Positions 12,601-18,599 of a stretch of DNA of 33,618 nucleotides are shown here, one piece after another (position 1 is the stretch's first letter; each line of letters starts with the position of its first letter). A program made the position numbers and the translations under genes. The notes below the pieces were generated by a model. That model had not been told where the DNA came from. It did not search any database and saw only the letters and a program-made list of their open reading frames with translations. The DNA is from Phallusia fumigata (taxonomy: Eukaryota > Chordata > Ascidiacea > Phlebobranchia > Ascidiidae): NCBI GenBank assembly GCA_008931825.1, contig QXVZ01002974.1, positions 1 through 33,618 on the forward strand. The letters are read 5' to 3'.

Positions 12601-15600
12601 GTTTGTTGAAGTTTTCCTGTTCCTCCTCCAATCTTCTTCTTCGTTCCAGCTCAGGGTCCATCCTCTGCTGCATCACTCCGTTCCCAATCGTTAGTTGTTG
12701 GATCTGATCTGGAGTGGGCAGTTTCGCAAGCAGAGCAGGATCACTAAACACAAAGTGACATGTATTGGGTTTAATTTGTCAACTGTTGTACGCAAACAGA
12801 ATTTTTGTGTTGGTATTGGGCAAAACATGATGAGATTTGCATTGATTTGCAAAACAATTTTACCTCAAAATAAACAAAATTACAGTCTAATTCCATGTAT
12901 ATAAGCTAGACATGTGCTAAAGCATTTTCACACCCCAGAATAAAACATTTCATGTGGATAATTGGATTTTAAGTTTGATAGAGCTATTATACTGTTACAC
13001 CTACACGATGTAACAATTGATTAGTTGCCATGTTTATATTTTTTCAAAACATCAATTTCCTATAATTTTTTGGTCTTTTGGGGAAAAAAATGTTTGTCAC
13101 CTTAAAACCCAGTGTGTTTATCAGAACTTAGACTTGCTTAAACCTCGCTTACGATCAGCACACTTTGGTTGTGCATCATGCATCACATTTGATGTAAGGC
13201 CTAGTAGTTTGCACATAAAATGGCCTTGCTAGATGCCAAGTACTCTGGTATTGAGTGGGTTTGCCATTTTTCTAATCCATCAATAACAATCCGCCATTGT
13301 CCCCACTGACAAAAATTAACCATAACCATATTTAGCTTTTTATTCCCCAAAAGTATTTGCCTAAACTTCACTATCAATATTAGCTTTTTGTACACCAAGT
13401 GTATTTGCTTAAATTTCTCTTATCAATTGTAGATTTTTTTGTACACAAGGTGCATTTGCTTACATTTCACTATCAATCAATGTTAGCTTTTTGTACCCAA
13501 ATTTTACTTGCTTACATTCCAGGTTTGTGCTGCTTCTGTGCATTATTATTCGGTGGGGTTTGTTCGTCATCGCTGTAATCAAAATCCAACACGGCACGGT
13601 TGAACGCCGGCTTCTGATCGTGCATACCAATGCTCTGTGAAAAAATATAAAAAAGTTGAATTTGCGCGTATGTAAAACAGACTCTAACATAAACAGCAAA
13701 ATTGTGTTCAGAATTCCCTCAGAATAAAGATAAATAATCAGATTGGTCAGTTGTCCCTATCTAAGCATCATCATTGGGAAACACAACGGTAATTTAGTCA
13801 GTCACATATGAGTACATGTATATTAGTACAAATCTACCTGTGATTGCAGAAAGGGAAGGTTCCTGGATGTAGCTTGGTTGTGTGGGTGAAAGGTAGCTTC
13901 CTGTTTGATTTTGTCTGGTGCAGAAGGAATATTGTTGGTCTGTACACAAGGTTTTAATCAGTTTCTGTCAAAAAGATCAAGGCTGGATCTGGATCGTAAG
14001 AAGGCAATGAAATATTATGAGCAGCTGCTCAAATTGCTAACAAACTTTGCTTCAGTGATCAGAAATAGTATATTGCACATTCAGCAGCTAATACAAAGAT
14101 TCATCCAATATCTTGTCATATCAAAGCTTTCATCACCATGTGCATGACAACATTTTTTGTAAGACGTGCAAAAAAACAACCAACCTCTGGTTCCATATAT
14201 TCCTCAATAATTTCTTCTTTAATTTCAACCTGCAAAACAAATATAACGTAATTTTTGCTTTCATTGACAGGTGCAGACCAAAGATTCCTGACAAAAACAG
14301 CACATTTCCTTTGAGAATGTCTAAATTACAAAATCTGACTTTTCTAATAACTTGGTGCCTCCTACATAACCATTGCTGAAAATTCCTGATGATTACAACA
14401 GTTTTTGTCAAAATGGAGGAAATGTTTTACACACAAGTACTGAAATTAAGGTATACCATAAATTGTACCCAATTTTGCTAAAAAAGTAAGCAGAAATCTT
14501 TATTTTTTTGGGACACGCTAATATTTTGAAGGGTTACACAAAAAAATTGCAAGGTGTAAAGAAAGCACACCNGGTTCTATACCAATCCTTATAAATATCC
14601 AAATATGGGGCCTATTCCTGTGTGACAAAAAAGTTCTAAACACCTATTTTTGAACAGTGATAATGTTTACCTCCACTTTAACATTGGTTACTCCCGAAGC
14701 TCCAGCAGATCCTGCAGGGGTAGGAGCTCCTCCCATAACCATGAGTTGCTGAACAATCTCAGGCGGAAAAACATTGTTCTTCTGCCACAAGTTCAAAACT
14801 CGCAGTACTCGAGGCTGCACACAACAAATATATTTTTTAAGTTAAACAATGCGCTCATAAAAGTCAAACAATCAGTCAGTTTCTGTGTTTACTACATTTA
14901 CAAAAGTAGGAACTGTCACAATTTTTAGCTGACAATAGAAAGATAAAATATGTTATGCACTACTGGTTTGGAGGAAGGTAGATTAGCGTTGCAATAGAAG
15001 ACAAGTTACAATTAAAAAATATACATGAACTTTTTACAGACTCACCTTATCTTCTGGGGGACACTTGTAGATGTGTTGGAACGTGGTAAGAATGTTTTTG
15101 CATAGTCTAGGCATGAATACATCTTTTTCTGGGCCAAACTGGTGCCGTGATTGTCTGACAACCGAGTCCACCACATAAAGACCAGGCACTTTATACTCTG
15201 GGCGACACTGTTATCCAAAAAAATAATAAATTTTACAAGCAAATGTTTTTTTCAAATATACTGTATTTAGTGCTGGAATTGGGAGCCCATTAAAACATAA
15301 AGTATCGCATGTATCCCATATACAGCGTGTGCCGCATGTACCCGTATAGCGCATGTATCCCATACTGCTCACCGATACATGGGTACCTGCGATATACAAG
15401 TACATGTGCTACATGCCGTATATGGGTACATACGCTATATGGGTACATGCGGTATATGGGATACATGCGGTAAAGTATAGGATTACATAGTTTGCTTACA
15501 AATATCAAGAAAACCTATTAAAAAATACAAATACTTGTTCTAAACTTATTTTTTCACTATTGTACACTTCACTTACCTTTTGAATAAACTTTTCCACACT

Positions 15601-15861
15601 TTGAACAATATGTTTGTAAAACTTTATTCCCTTGATTGCCTTCTTCGTCAAGGTTGTCATTTTAGCCCTCGAGATAGGGGGTTTGGTTTCATAGATGCCA
15701 GAAAGCTGGCGAGGATAGAGCACCAACCATTTAAATACTAATTTAACCACAAGCAGCAAGTTTAGAGAAAAATTGTTTCCATCTTTACAATATTAGTTCA
15801 CAATATGTAGGTTTAATTTGTTGTAACGTACCTCTTCATTGAATGATTTGACAGCTTCCAT
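1..15861 (-). CDS. SCAF4/8-like: SCAF4/SCAF8-like SR-related CTD-associated factor, 22 exons, 3' end beyond window
   Basis: Nuclear protein expected to bind the phosphorylated C-terminal domain of RNA polymerase II and act in 3'-end processing and termination. Coding exons in transcript order: 15861-15832, 15705-15577, 15207-15046, 14814-14671, 14229-14185, 13939-13838, 13634-13516, 12743-12591, 12433-12359, 12143-11959, 10782-10579, 9993-9781, 9117-9027, 8473-8404, 7967-7813, 6836-6450, then 5574-5438 or its duplicate 4048-3912, 2142-1936, 1505-1468, 1352-1297, 692-577, 83-1. Nearly all donors are GT, acceptors AG, and every junction keeps frame, giving 967 codons to the edge; human SCAF4 and SCAF8 are about 1150 and 1270 aa. 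Order: CID, acidic linker, RS-rich block, Met/Pro-rich region, RD/RGG region, acidic Lys/Glu-rich tail. The usual RRM after the RS block was not found. Paralogue assignment is not possible; SCAF4 and SCAF8 are a vertebrate duplication, so one pro-orthologue is likely. Confidence 0.9.
1098..1226. repeat. Dispersed repeat, also at 3622-3751 and 5148-5276
   Basis: About 130 bp from CTACTGTTCGAGGTTTGGGC to CTACTTGTATGCCA, highly similar in all three places. The last two are one locus duplicated by the assembly, so two independent copies exist here. Class unknown. Confidence 0.7.
1297..1505 (-). CDS. SCAF exons 19 and 20, short Ser/Pro exons
   Basis: Exon 19 (1505-1468) codes for APPSSPRARNRN, with donor GTAAGT in phase 0. 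Exon 20 (1352-1297) codes for RDSPDEKIEPPSPPPPQR and ends at donor GTGAGT in phase 2. If the last donor were not used, a TGA would follow within two codons, so intron retention would truncate the protein here. The exons are short and rest on splice consensus and phase, so they are less certain than the larger ones. Confidence 0.65.
1582..1820. repeat. Tandem repeat, unit about 85 bp, nearly three copies
   Basis: Units start near 1582, 1666 and 1752 with TAGGCTATCAT-like sequence and share TGTACGAATTTTGACAG. Located between SCAF exons 18 and 19. Confidence 0.7.
1936..2142 (-). CDS. SCAF exon 18, charged Arg/Glu-rich
   Basis: 207-nt exon, acceptor TTGTTTAG, donor G|GTTGGT, phase 1 to phase 1. 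Codes for GRGGPRGQWGREERRRSPS, a highly charged EEEEYKRKRQETLRKRRDDEE segment and SSFGLPSGFGGPMSSEG. The RGG start continues the RGG tract of exon 17. No named domain is recognised; the charged middle may form a helix. Confidence 0.82.
2731..2845. mobile_element. Fragment resembling a hAT element end
   Basis: TAGGGATGGGCCGAACC opens a segment with CGAGTACTCGGTACCGAGCA and GATGCTCGGCGCTCGG. A degenerate relative (TTGATGCTTGGTGCTCGGC) lies near 19089. No second terminus or target duplication was found, so the class is tentative. Confidence 0.4.
3161..3506. mobile_element. hAT-like MITE, 330 bp, with 8-bp target duplication
   Basis: Element 3169-3498, ends CAGTGCTTGTCAACC and GGTTGAAAAGCACTG (imperfect inverted repeats), flanked on both sides by CTCTAGAG (3161-3168 and 3499-3506). 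Non-coding; lies in SCAF intron 17. The right end recurs after the N at 4944 as part of the assembly duplication. Confidence 0.88.
3912..4048 (-). CDS. SCAF exon 17, first assembly copy with intact donor
   Basis: Same 137-nt coding sequence as 5438-5574, with acceptor TTTTTTACAG and donor TCAG|GTGGGT. It ends in phase 1 and joins exon 18 (2142-1936) as GFSGGRGGPRGQ. This copy lies left of the N at 4944 and is contiguous with the downstream exons. Only one of the two copies is expected in the real gene. A CAGGGGTGTGCAACC hAT-type end lies within about 40 bp downstream of the donor. Confidence 0.75.
4650..4859. mobile_element. CATAGGCGTC-family MITE remnant (assembly copy 1)
   Basis: Shares AATAACAGAGAGTATAAT, TTATCACGTGTCAGACCGCT and TTTCGCCACCCC with the 8627 element and ends near GGCCTATG. 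The left end is lost; it adjoins a hAT-type end CAGTGATTCCCAACCC at about 4481. The same sequence appears at 6176-6385. Confidence 0.55.
5438..5574 (-). CDS. SCAF exon 17, second assembly copy, donor site altered
   Basis: Codes for DFDRDRRMPPRDFERRDRGD and GRDDRGRRGGFDRGFSG (RGG/RD-rich), joining exon 16 in phase. The exon is intact, but the expected donor, GTGGGT in the other copy, reads GGGGGG here (plus strand 5430-5437, c-run). This copy lies right of the N at 4944 and is contiguous with exon 16, so it belongs to the same contig as the rest of the gene. The lost donor could be a base-calling error near a contig end, an allele, or a true splice defect. Use of the copy at 3912-4048, which has a GT donor, is the simpler reading. 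Confidence 0.7.
6176..6385. mobile_element. CATAGGCGTC-family MITE remnant (assembly copy 2)
   Basis: Duplicate of the remnant at 4650-4859, 1526 bases downstream, created by the contig-end overlap. Confidence 0.55.
6450..6836 (-). CDS. SCAF exon 16, Arg/Asp dipeptide-rich
   Basis: A 387-nt exon, the largest in the gene, with acceptor TTTTGTGACAG and donor GTATGT. It codes for PNPRDRSRSREREERNPRRP, then PPRDFDRGP-like repeats and a run of RDR/DRD dipeptides (GYDRDRDRDRNQDRERN) around residues 626-754. SCAF8 has a comparable basic, Arg/Asp/Gly-rich C-terminal half. The exon is GC-richer than its flanks and open in more than one frame, but only this frame joins exons 15 and 17. A 529-bp hAT-like foldback element begins 30 bp upstream of the acceptor. 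Twenty bases of this exon's 3' end recur at 4924-4943 because of the assembly duplication. Confidence 0.9.
6858..7402. mobile_element. hAT-like foldback element, about 529 bp
   Basis: Element 6866-7394 with ends CAGCGCTTTTTAACC and GGTTGAAACCACTG, flanked by GTTTATTG (6858-6865) and GTTTAATG (7395-7402), 7 of 8 matching. Nearly the whole element is a long inverted repeat: for example CAGTAAAATTGGAATTTTCG near 6976 pairs with the region near 7296-7320, and arms continue inward to a CGTTTCGAC / GTCGAAACG pair. No transposase. Confidence 0.8.
7813..10782 (-). CDS. SCAF Met/Pro/Gly-rich middle region, exons 11-15
   Basis: Exons 10782-10579, 9993-9781, 9117-9027, 8473-8404 and 7967-7813 (residues about 381-625). 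Low-complexity sequence rich in Met, Pro, Gly and Gln, with repeated motifs such as GFGVMPGMQMAPRP, PMIVRPGFQMAG, RMGVMPIRMGVPMQLRPGF and PPPVIPNQ in adjacent or nearby form. It corresponds in position to the long Pro/Met-rich region after the RRM of SCAF4/SCAF8, which is poorly conserved in sequence. No catalytic motif. Exon boundaries rest on splice consensus and preserved phase (phases 1, 1, 1, 2, 0, then 2 at the end of exon 15). Introns between these exons hold two hAT-type MITEs and a CATAGGCGTC-type MITE. Confidence 0.85.
8619..8935. mobile_element. CATAGGCGTC-type MITE, 301 bp, complete
   Basis: Element 8627-8927 begins CATAGGCGTC and ends GTTGCCTATG, flanked by CAGATTAG and CAGATAAG (7 of 8). 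Internal GGGGTGG near the left and CCACCCC near the right also pair. Related internal sequence, such as AACAGAGAGTATAAT, recurs in the copies at 4650, 6176 and 19421. Confidence 0.75.
9473..9670. mobile_element. hAT-like MITE, 182 bp, with 8-bp target duplication
   Basis: Element 9481-9662 from CAGTGTTTCTCAAAC to CTTTGAGAATCACAG, flanked by exact AACTAAGC repeats at 9473-9480 and 9663-9670. Inner sequences ATGGACCAC and GTGGACCACTAT extend the symmetry. In SCAF intron 12. Confidence 0.82.
10103..10321. repeat. 109-bp perfect direct duplication split by a single N
   Basis: 10103-10211 and 10213-10321 are identical over 109 bases and both abut the N at 10212. Same signature as the 1.5 kb case. 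Confidence 0.92.
10117..10412. mobile_element. CATAGGCGTC-type MITE, interrupted by the N-linked duplication
   Basis: Starts CATAGGCGTCGATTTC and carries the family's GGCGGCAGCCATTATAAT and TTTCGCCACCCCATATGAG segments. It is inserted beside a hAT-type end (CAGTGGTTCCCAACC at 10080). The right terminal repeat is degenerate. True length is about 110 bp shorter than shown. Confidence 0.6.
11110..11387 (+). mobile_element. Retroelement-like 3' end with CTCAA tail
   Basis: Ends CACCAAGCGAAATAAACTCA followed by CTCAA repeats. A related copy at 26100-26346 shares GCCAAACTCACTCT-like, CTATTTCCGGCCTGG-like and TTTCACCAAGCGAAATAAAC segments in the same order. A short tandem tail after a conserved 3' end suggests a SINE or 5'-truncated LINE. 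No reverse transcriptase is present. Confidence 0.6.
11388..11422. repeat. 23-bp tandem unit broken by an N
   Basis: TTTTTCAGGCA occurs at 11388-11398 and 11411-11421, a 23-bp period, and the second copy stops at the N. The break may lie in a longer collapsed array. Confidence 0.5.
11477..11524. repeat. 48-bp sequence identical to 14074-14121
   Basis: From TGCACATTCAGCAGC to ATCTTGTCATAT, identical in two SCAF introns in the same orientation, with weaker similarity for about 20 bp after. Not recognised. Confidence 0.7.
11959..14229 (-). CDS. SCAF linker and RS-rich block, exons 5-10
   Basis: Exons 14229-14185, 13939-13838, 13634-13516, 12743-12591, 12433-12359 and 12143-11959 (residues about 156-381). 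Exons 5-6 are acidic and carry IKEE and IKQE motifs. Exon 7 has FNRAVLDFDYSDDE, matching the FN-K/R-x-L-x-x-FDF segment of SCAF8. Exon 8 has DPALLAKLPTPDQIQQL followed by an Arg/Glu-rich probable coiled coil. Exons 9-10 form an RS/RE-rich stretch (RRRSRSR, then SRSRSRDRSRKSQRSRSQSR) ending KGFPPQKFGCIS. In vertebrate family members a K-G-L-P-P motif directly precedes the RRM. Exon 10 ends in phase 1 and the next exon found starts in the matching phase, so the model stays open without an RRM. Confidence 0.88.
13332..13523. repeat. Tandem repeat, unit 49-54 bp, four copies, reaching a splice donor
   Basis: Units start with TTAGCTTTTTGTAC-like sequence at about 13332, 13380, 13430 and 13484, each ending in TTTGCTTACATT-like sequence. 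The last unit contains the donor of SCAF exon 7 (GT at 13515-13514). Confidence 0.75.
14074..14121. repeat. 48-bp sequence identical to 11477-11524
   Basis: Second copy of the repeat, in the intron between SCAF exons 5 and 6. Confidence 0.7.
14671..15861 (-). CDS. SCAF N-terminal CTD-interaction domain (CID), exons 1-4
   Basis: Exons 15861-15832, 15705-15577, 15207-15046 and 14814-14671, all phase 0, encode residues 1-155. The protein starts MEAVKSFNEE, then has YETKPPISRAKMTTLTKKAI (about residues 15-34), FYKHIVQSVEKFIQK, VPGLYVVDSVVRQSRHQFG and VLRVLNLWQKNNVF. These are strongly conserved landmarks of the eight-helix CID of SCAF4/SCAF8, which reads phosphorylated heptads of the Pol II tail. 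The start is chosen because the sequence aligns from the first Met with the family start, and an acceptor (T-rich tract then CTAG) lies 17 nt upstream. Confidence 0.95.
15301..15478. repeat. Short tandem and inverted repeat array (GTATATGGGTACATGCG)
   Basis: Variants of TATATGGGTACATGCG on the right half and their complements (CATGTATCCCATATAC) on the left half, so the array can fold on itself. In SCAF intron 2, between exons at 15207 and 15577. Confidence 0.7.
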
Positions 15862-15878
15862 TGTGCTGGCTTGAGGGT
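15862..15878 (-). promoter_or_regulatory. Short SCAF 5' UTR with splice acceptor
   Basis: Reading toward the gene, a T-rich tract TTTTGTTTCTTCTAG ends at 15879, followed by 17 nt and the ATG. It is either the 3' end of a 5' UTR intron or a spliced-leader trans-splice acceptor, which is common in tunicates. The sequence alone cannot separate these. Confidence 0.5.
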
Positions 15879-17116
15879 CTAGAAGAAACAAAATGCTTTA
15901 AATAAAGCTACAAATAACAATACATATGCAGAATATGACCAGAAATGTATACGGGTCACATGCCATGTTTCCTAGGAACCAAAGTTTTAAATCAACACCC
16001 AGCCAAAATCGTGGCCAAACAATGTAATTTTATAATAATTAATTGTAGCAGTAGCACTTACACACGGTATAGCAAGTAAGTATCGATGTATTATAAATAA
16101 CGTACACTTCAAAAGACCTAGAATAGTTTGGCCACAAAATAGCAATGCGATTGTACTGCTGAGCGTAAAACACTAAACACTTACCAACTTTTAATCAAAA
16201 AATATGAAACAGTGCGATCCTTGTTGCTCCTGGCCCGAATTAGATCACTTCTCCAAACCTTATCATGGCTAATTTCCGCGATTAACGCAGAATAAATTCG
16301 ATGCAGCAAAAAAAACAACAACACACGTATTTCTGAACCGTTAGCTTCTTGACCTTTCAACTCCAAGCCTAAGGTTTGGATCAGTCTCACACCGCTTCAT
16401 GACGAGTATTTGCGATAGTAAAGTTTTCGGTGATTGTTTCTACGAGATATAGAGAACAATATGCAGTTATTTTGTGGCATTTCAATATTTTTAACCAAAC
16501 AAATAGTAAATAACTGTTTTGGATCCAAGCACAATTTGAAGTTTAGGGGCTTGGATTTATTCCTAATTTGATGGACGAATTGTGGTTGAATTCCAAGGAA
16601 TTTACAGAATCTGAGAGGCGGATTAGACTCTAACCAACCGTGCTAGGGAAAAAAGGGTGGGTTTAAAAACGCAAATTAAAATTAAAACCCAAACACACGT
16701 TGCTCCGTGGAAGGTTACTTTGTAGCTAGCGGTAAAAATAATAATTTTTTAGGCTCTATATTTTCAATTTTTTGTCAGTTGGATCCCGCAGCATTAAATA
16801 GCAACATCAGCATGCGTATAGCTTACACGATGCAGGCTGTACAACGTCGCAATCAGTTTATTATTTGATAAAACAAGCAATCATGTTATATCAGCTCGTC
16901 AAAAATTAAAAAAAAACTTTTTTATCTCATGCGAATTTGCATCAATTTGTCAATAATTGGGTTGCCATCTATGCTGTGAAAAGTTACAGCATGTGGTCCC
17001 CCTTTGAACATTTGAGTTTGTTTTTATCCGTTCCGCGGAGCCAGGGATAACATAAATGCGGATCAAATCGGACGTTAAAAGTTTTTGGCGGTATCGTGCA
17101 AGACTGCACGAAAATG

Positions 17117-17367
17117 TGATAAACCAGTGGTTCCCAACCTTTTTTGATGCATTCCCCTTTTGCTTATTGGGAACTTTATAATTCTTCCCTACAAGACAAG
17201 AAGCGAAAAAAAGGAATGTTAAAAAGTTTGGAACCACTGGTCTACCTTAAAATAATTACTGCACTTATCATGAATAACTTTGCTATAAAGTGAAAATTCC
17301 TCCCCTAAACTCATCAGATTCTTCCTGGGGAGGAATTCCTTCCTTGCTGGGAACCACTGTGATAGGC
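17117..17367. mobile_element. hAT-like element ends, possibly composite
   Basis: CAGTGGTTCCCAACC starts at 17125; inverted ends GGAACCACTG occur at 17239 and at 17359. With the outer end the flanks are TGATAAAC and TGATAGGC (6 of 8), suggesting a 235-bp element holding a smaller 115-bp palindromic unit. Confidence 0.55.
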
Positions 17368-18172
17368 TACAGTTAAATTGATTTTAAAGAAGCATAAAAC
17401 TGTCAGTTCGTTTCATTCTTATCCTCGGTGAGCAAAGCAACGTCTAATAGCATTATGACCATAAAGTGTCCGCTATCAACTTGCCTGGGTCAACGTTTTT
17501 GAAACTGGAAAGTTGAACTTCTGATTTGGGCCAATCCAATGCTTTTCACTAGGTTAGGACCATTCAATTTCTAATTTCTTGCTATTATCTTGGATTAGAA
17601 CCACAACCTAGGAACACATATGAACGACACGGAACACATTTTTAAAAATCGCATACAAATTCGAAGAACTATTATTTTGGTAAAATATTATCATCACACA
17701 ATCAGATAAAATCAGGTTAAAAAATGAAGACACAAACATATTGGCTGGAACAATTCAGCAAATAGTGCAAAAGAAAAACCGAAAGTTTTAGCCAAATTCG
17801 GTACCTAAAATTCGTAGAAAAAGCATTTATTCTGCTAAATGCATCAATCACACACAAATATGAAACACAACAATATTGGACAAGCATTGTCTGTTTTGAA
17901 GTACTGCTGTTCGTTGGGCTTACAAAAAGCAGAAAGCCAATTAATGCATGACTTTTGAAGTCACAAGGGGCAAGTATAAAAATCACAAAACGTGATGCCG
18001 TGGGAAAGTGGGGGACTTTTCGATTGTACTTTGTGGGGTGCAGGCCCAAAGTGGCAAATCACTGCTACAAATGCTGTAAATTAAACCATTTTTTTAAATC
18101 GTTGATGAACCACATGTTTTCTCAACTTTTTTACACCCAGAACAGTTTCAAAGTTAAGCAGCTTCTTCTGCT

Positions 18173-18178
18173 TTTATT
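18173..18178 (-). terminator. IAP poly(A) signal AATAAA
   Basis: AATAAA on the minus strand, about 70 nt after the RING stop codon, in AT-rich sequence. Distance suits a short 3' UTR. Confidence 0.5.
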
Positions 18179-18246
18179 TAATGATGTTATGTATAAAGTC
18201 CTTATGCTTCAATCATTAAACTTCTTGAAATCAAAAGCAGAAAACA

Positions 18247-18599
18247 TTATGATGAATAGGTATGGTAAGAGCGATCGATCCGCTGCCTACATATAGGACA
18301 CTTTCGCAACGATTTTGTGCAGTCAGCACAAGCACAGATGTGGCCGCAGGGCGTAAATATCATGCAGGAATCTCGATCCAAGCAAACTTTGCATCTTTTC
18401 TCTTCCTTTAACCTCTTCAACTCTCTTCGCATCTCTGTTTCCTCGTGTTCACTCAATCTTGACCTCCACGGGTTTTCCCTCCTTGAGTATTGAGCCGAAG
18501 TGCTTGGTTCTGGTTCAGTGCTTGCTGGCTCACTTGGTTCCGGTTCAGTTGGTACTTCTAAAGCTTCTTCTGTTACTGGTGGTGTCGCAGGTCTGGGTA
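18247..18599 (-). CDS. IAP C-terminal RING exon
   Basis: Last exon, acceptor CTTCGTAG, stop TAA. A Pro/Glu/Ser/Thr-rich segment (PTEPEPSEPASTEPEPSTSA) precedes a charged helix and a C3HC4 RING: C-x2-C (CKVCLDRDSC), PCGH, C-x-x-C, SLRKCPICRQRI. The LRKCPICR ending and the short tail after the last Cys are typical of IAP RINGs, in which the tail contributes to dimerisation and E2-dependent ubiquitin transfer. The PEST-like segment could affect stability (inference). Confidence 0.95.

Larger units (their letters stand above)
15879..18246. other. Spacer between IAP 3' end and SCAF 5' end
   Basis: AT-rich, about 2.4 kb, no recognisable coding exon in either strand. It holds the IAP 3' UTR (poly(A) signal at 18173-18178), hAT-like element ends at 17125-17359, and presumably the SCAF promoter. 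I see no clear TATA box or CpG-rich block to place that promoter. Confidence 0.5.

Noticed and set aside
15211-15508. Tyr/Met/Gly-rich frames on the minus strand
   Set aside because: Translations of the GTATATGGGTACATGCG repeat array, not protein-like.
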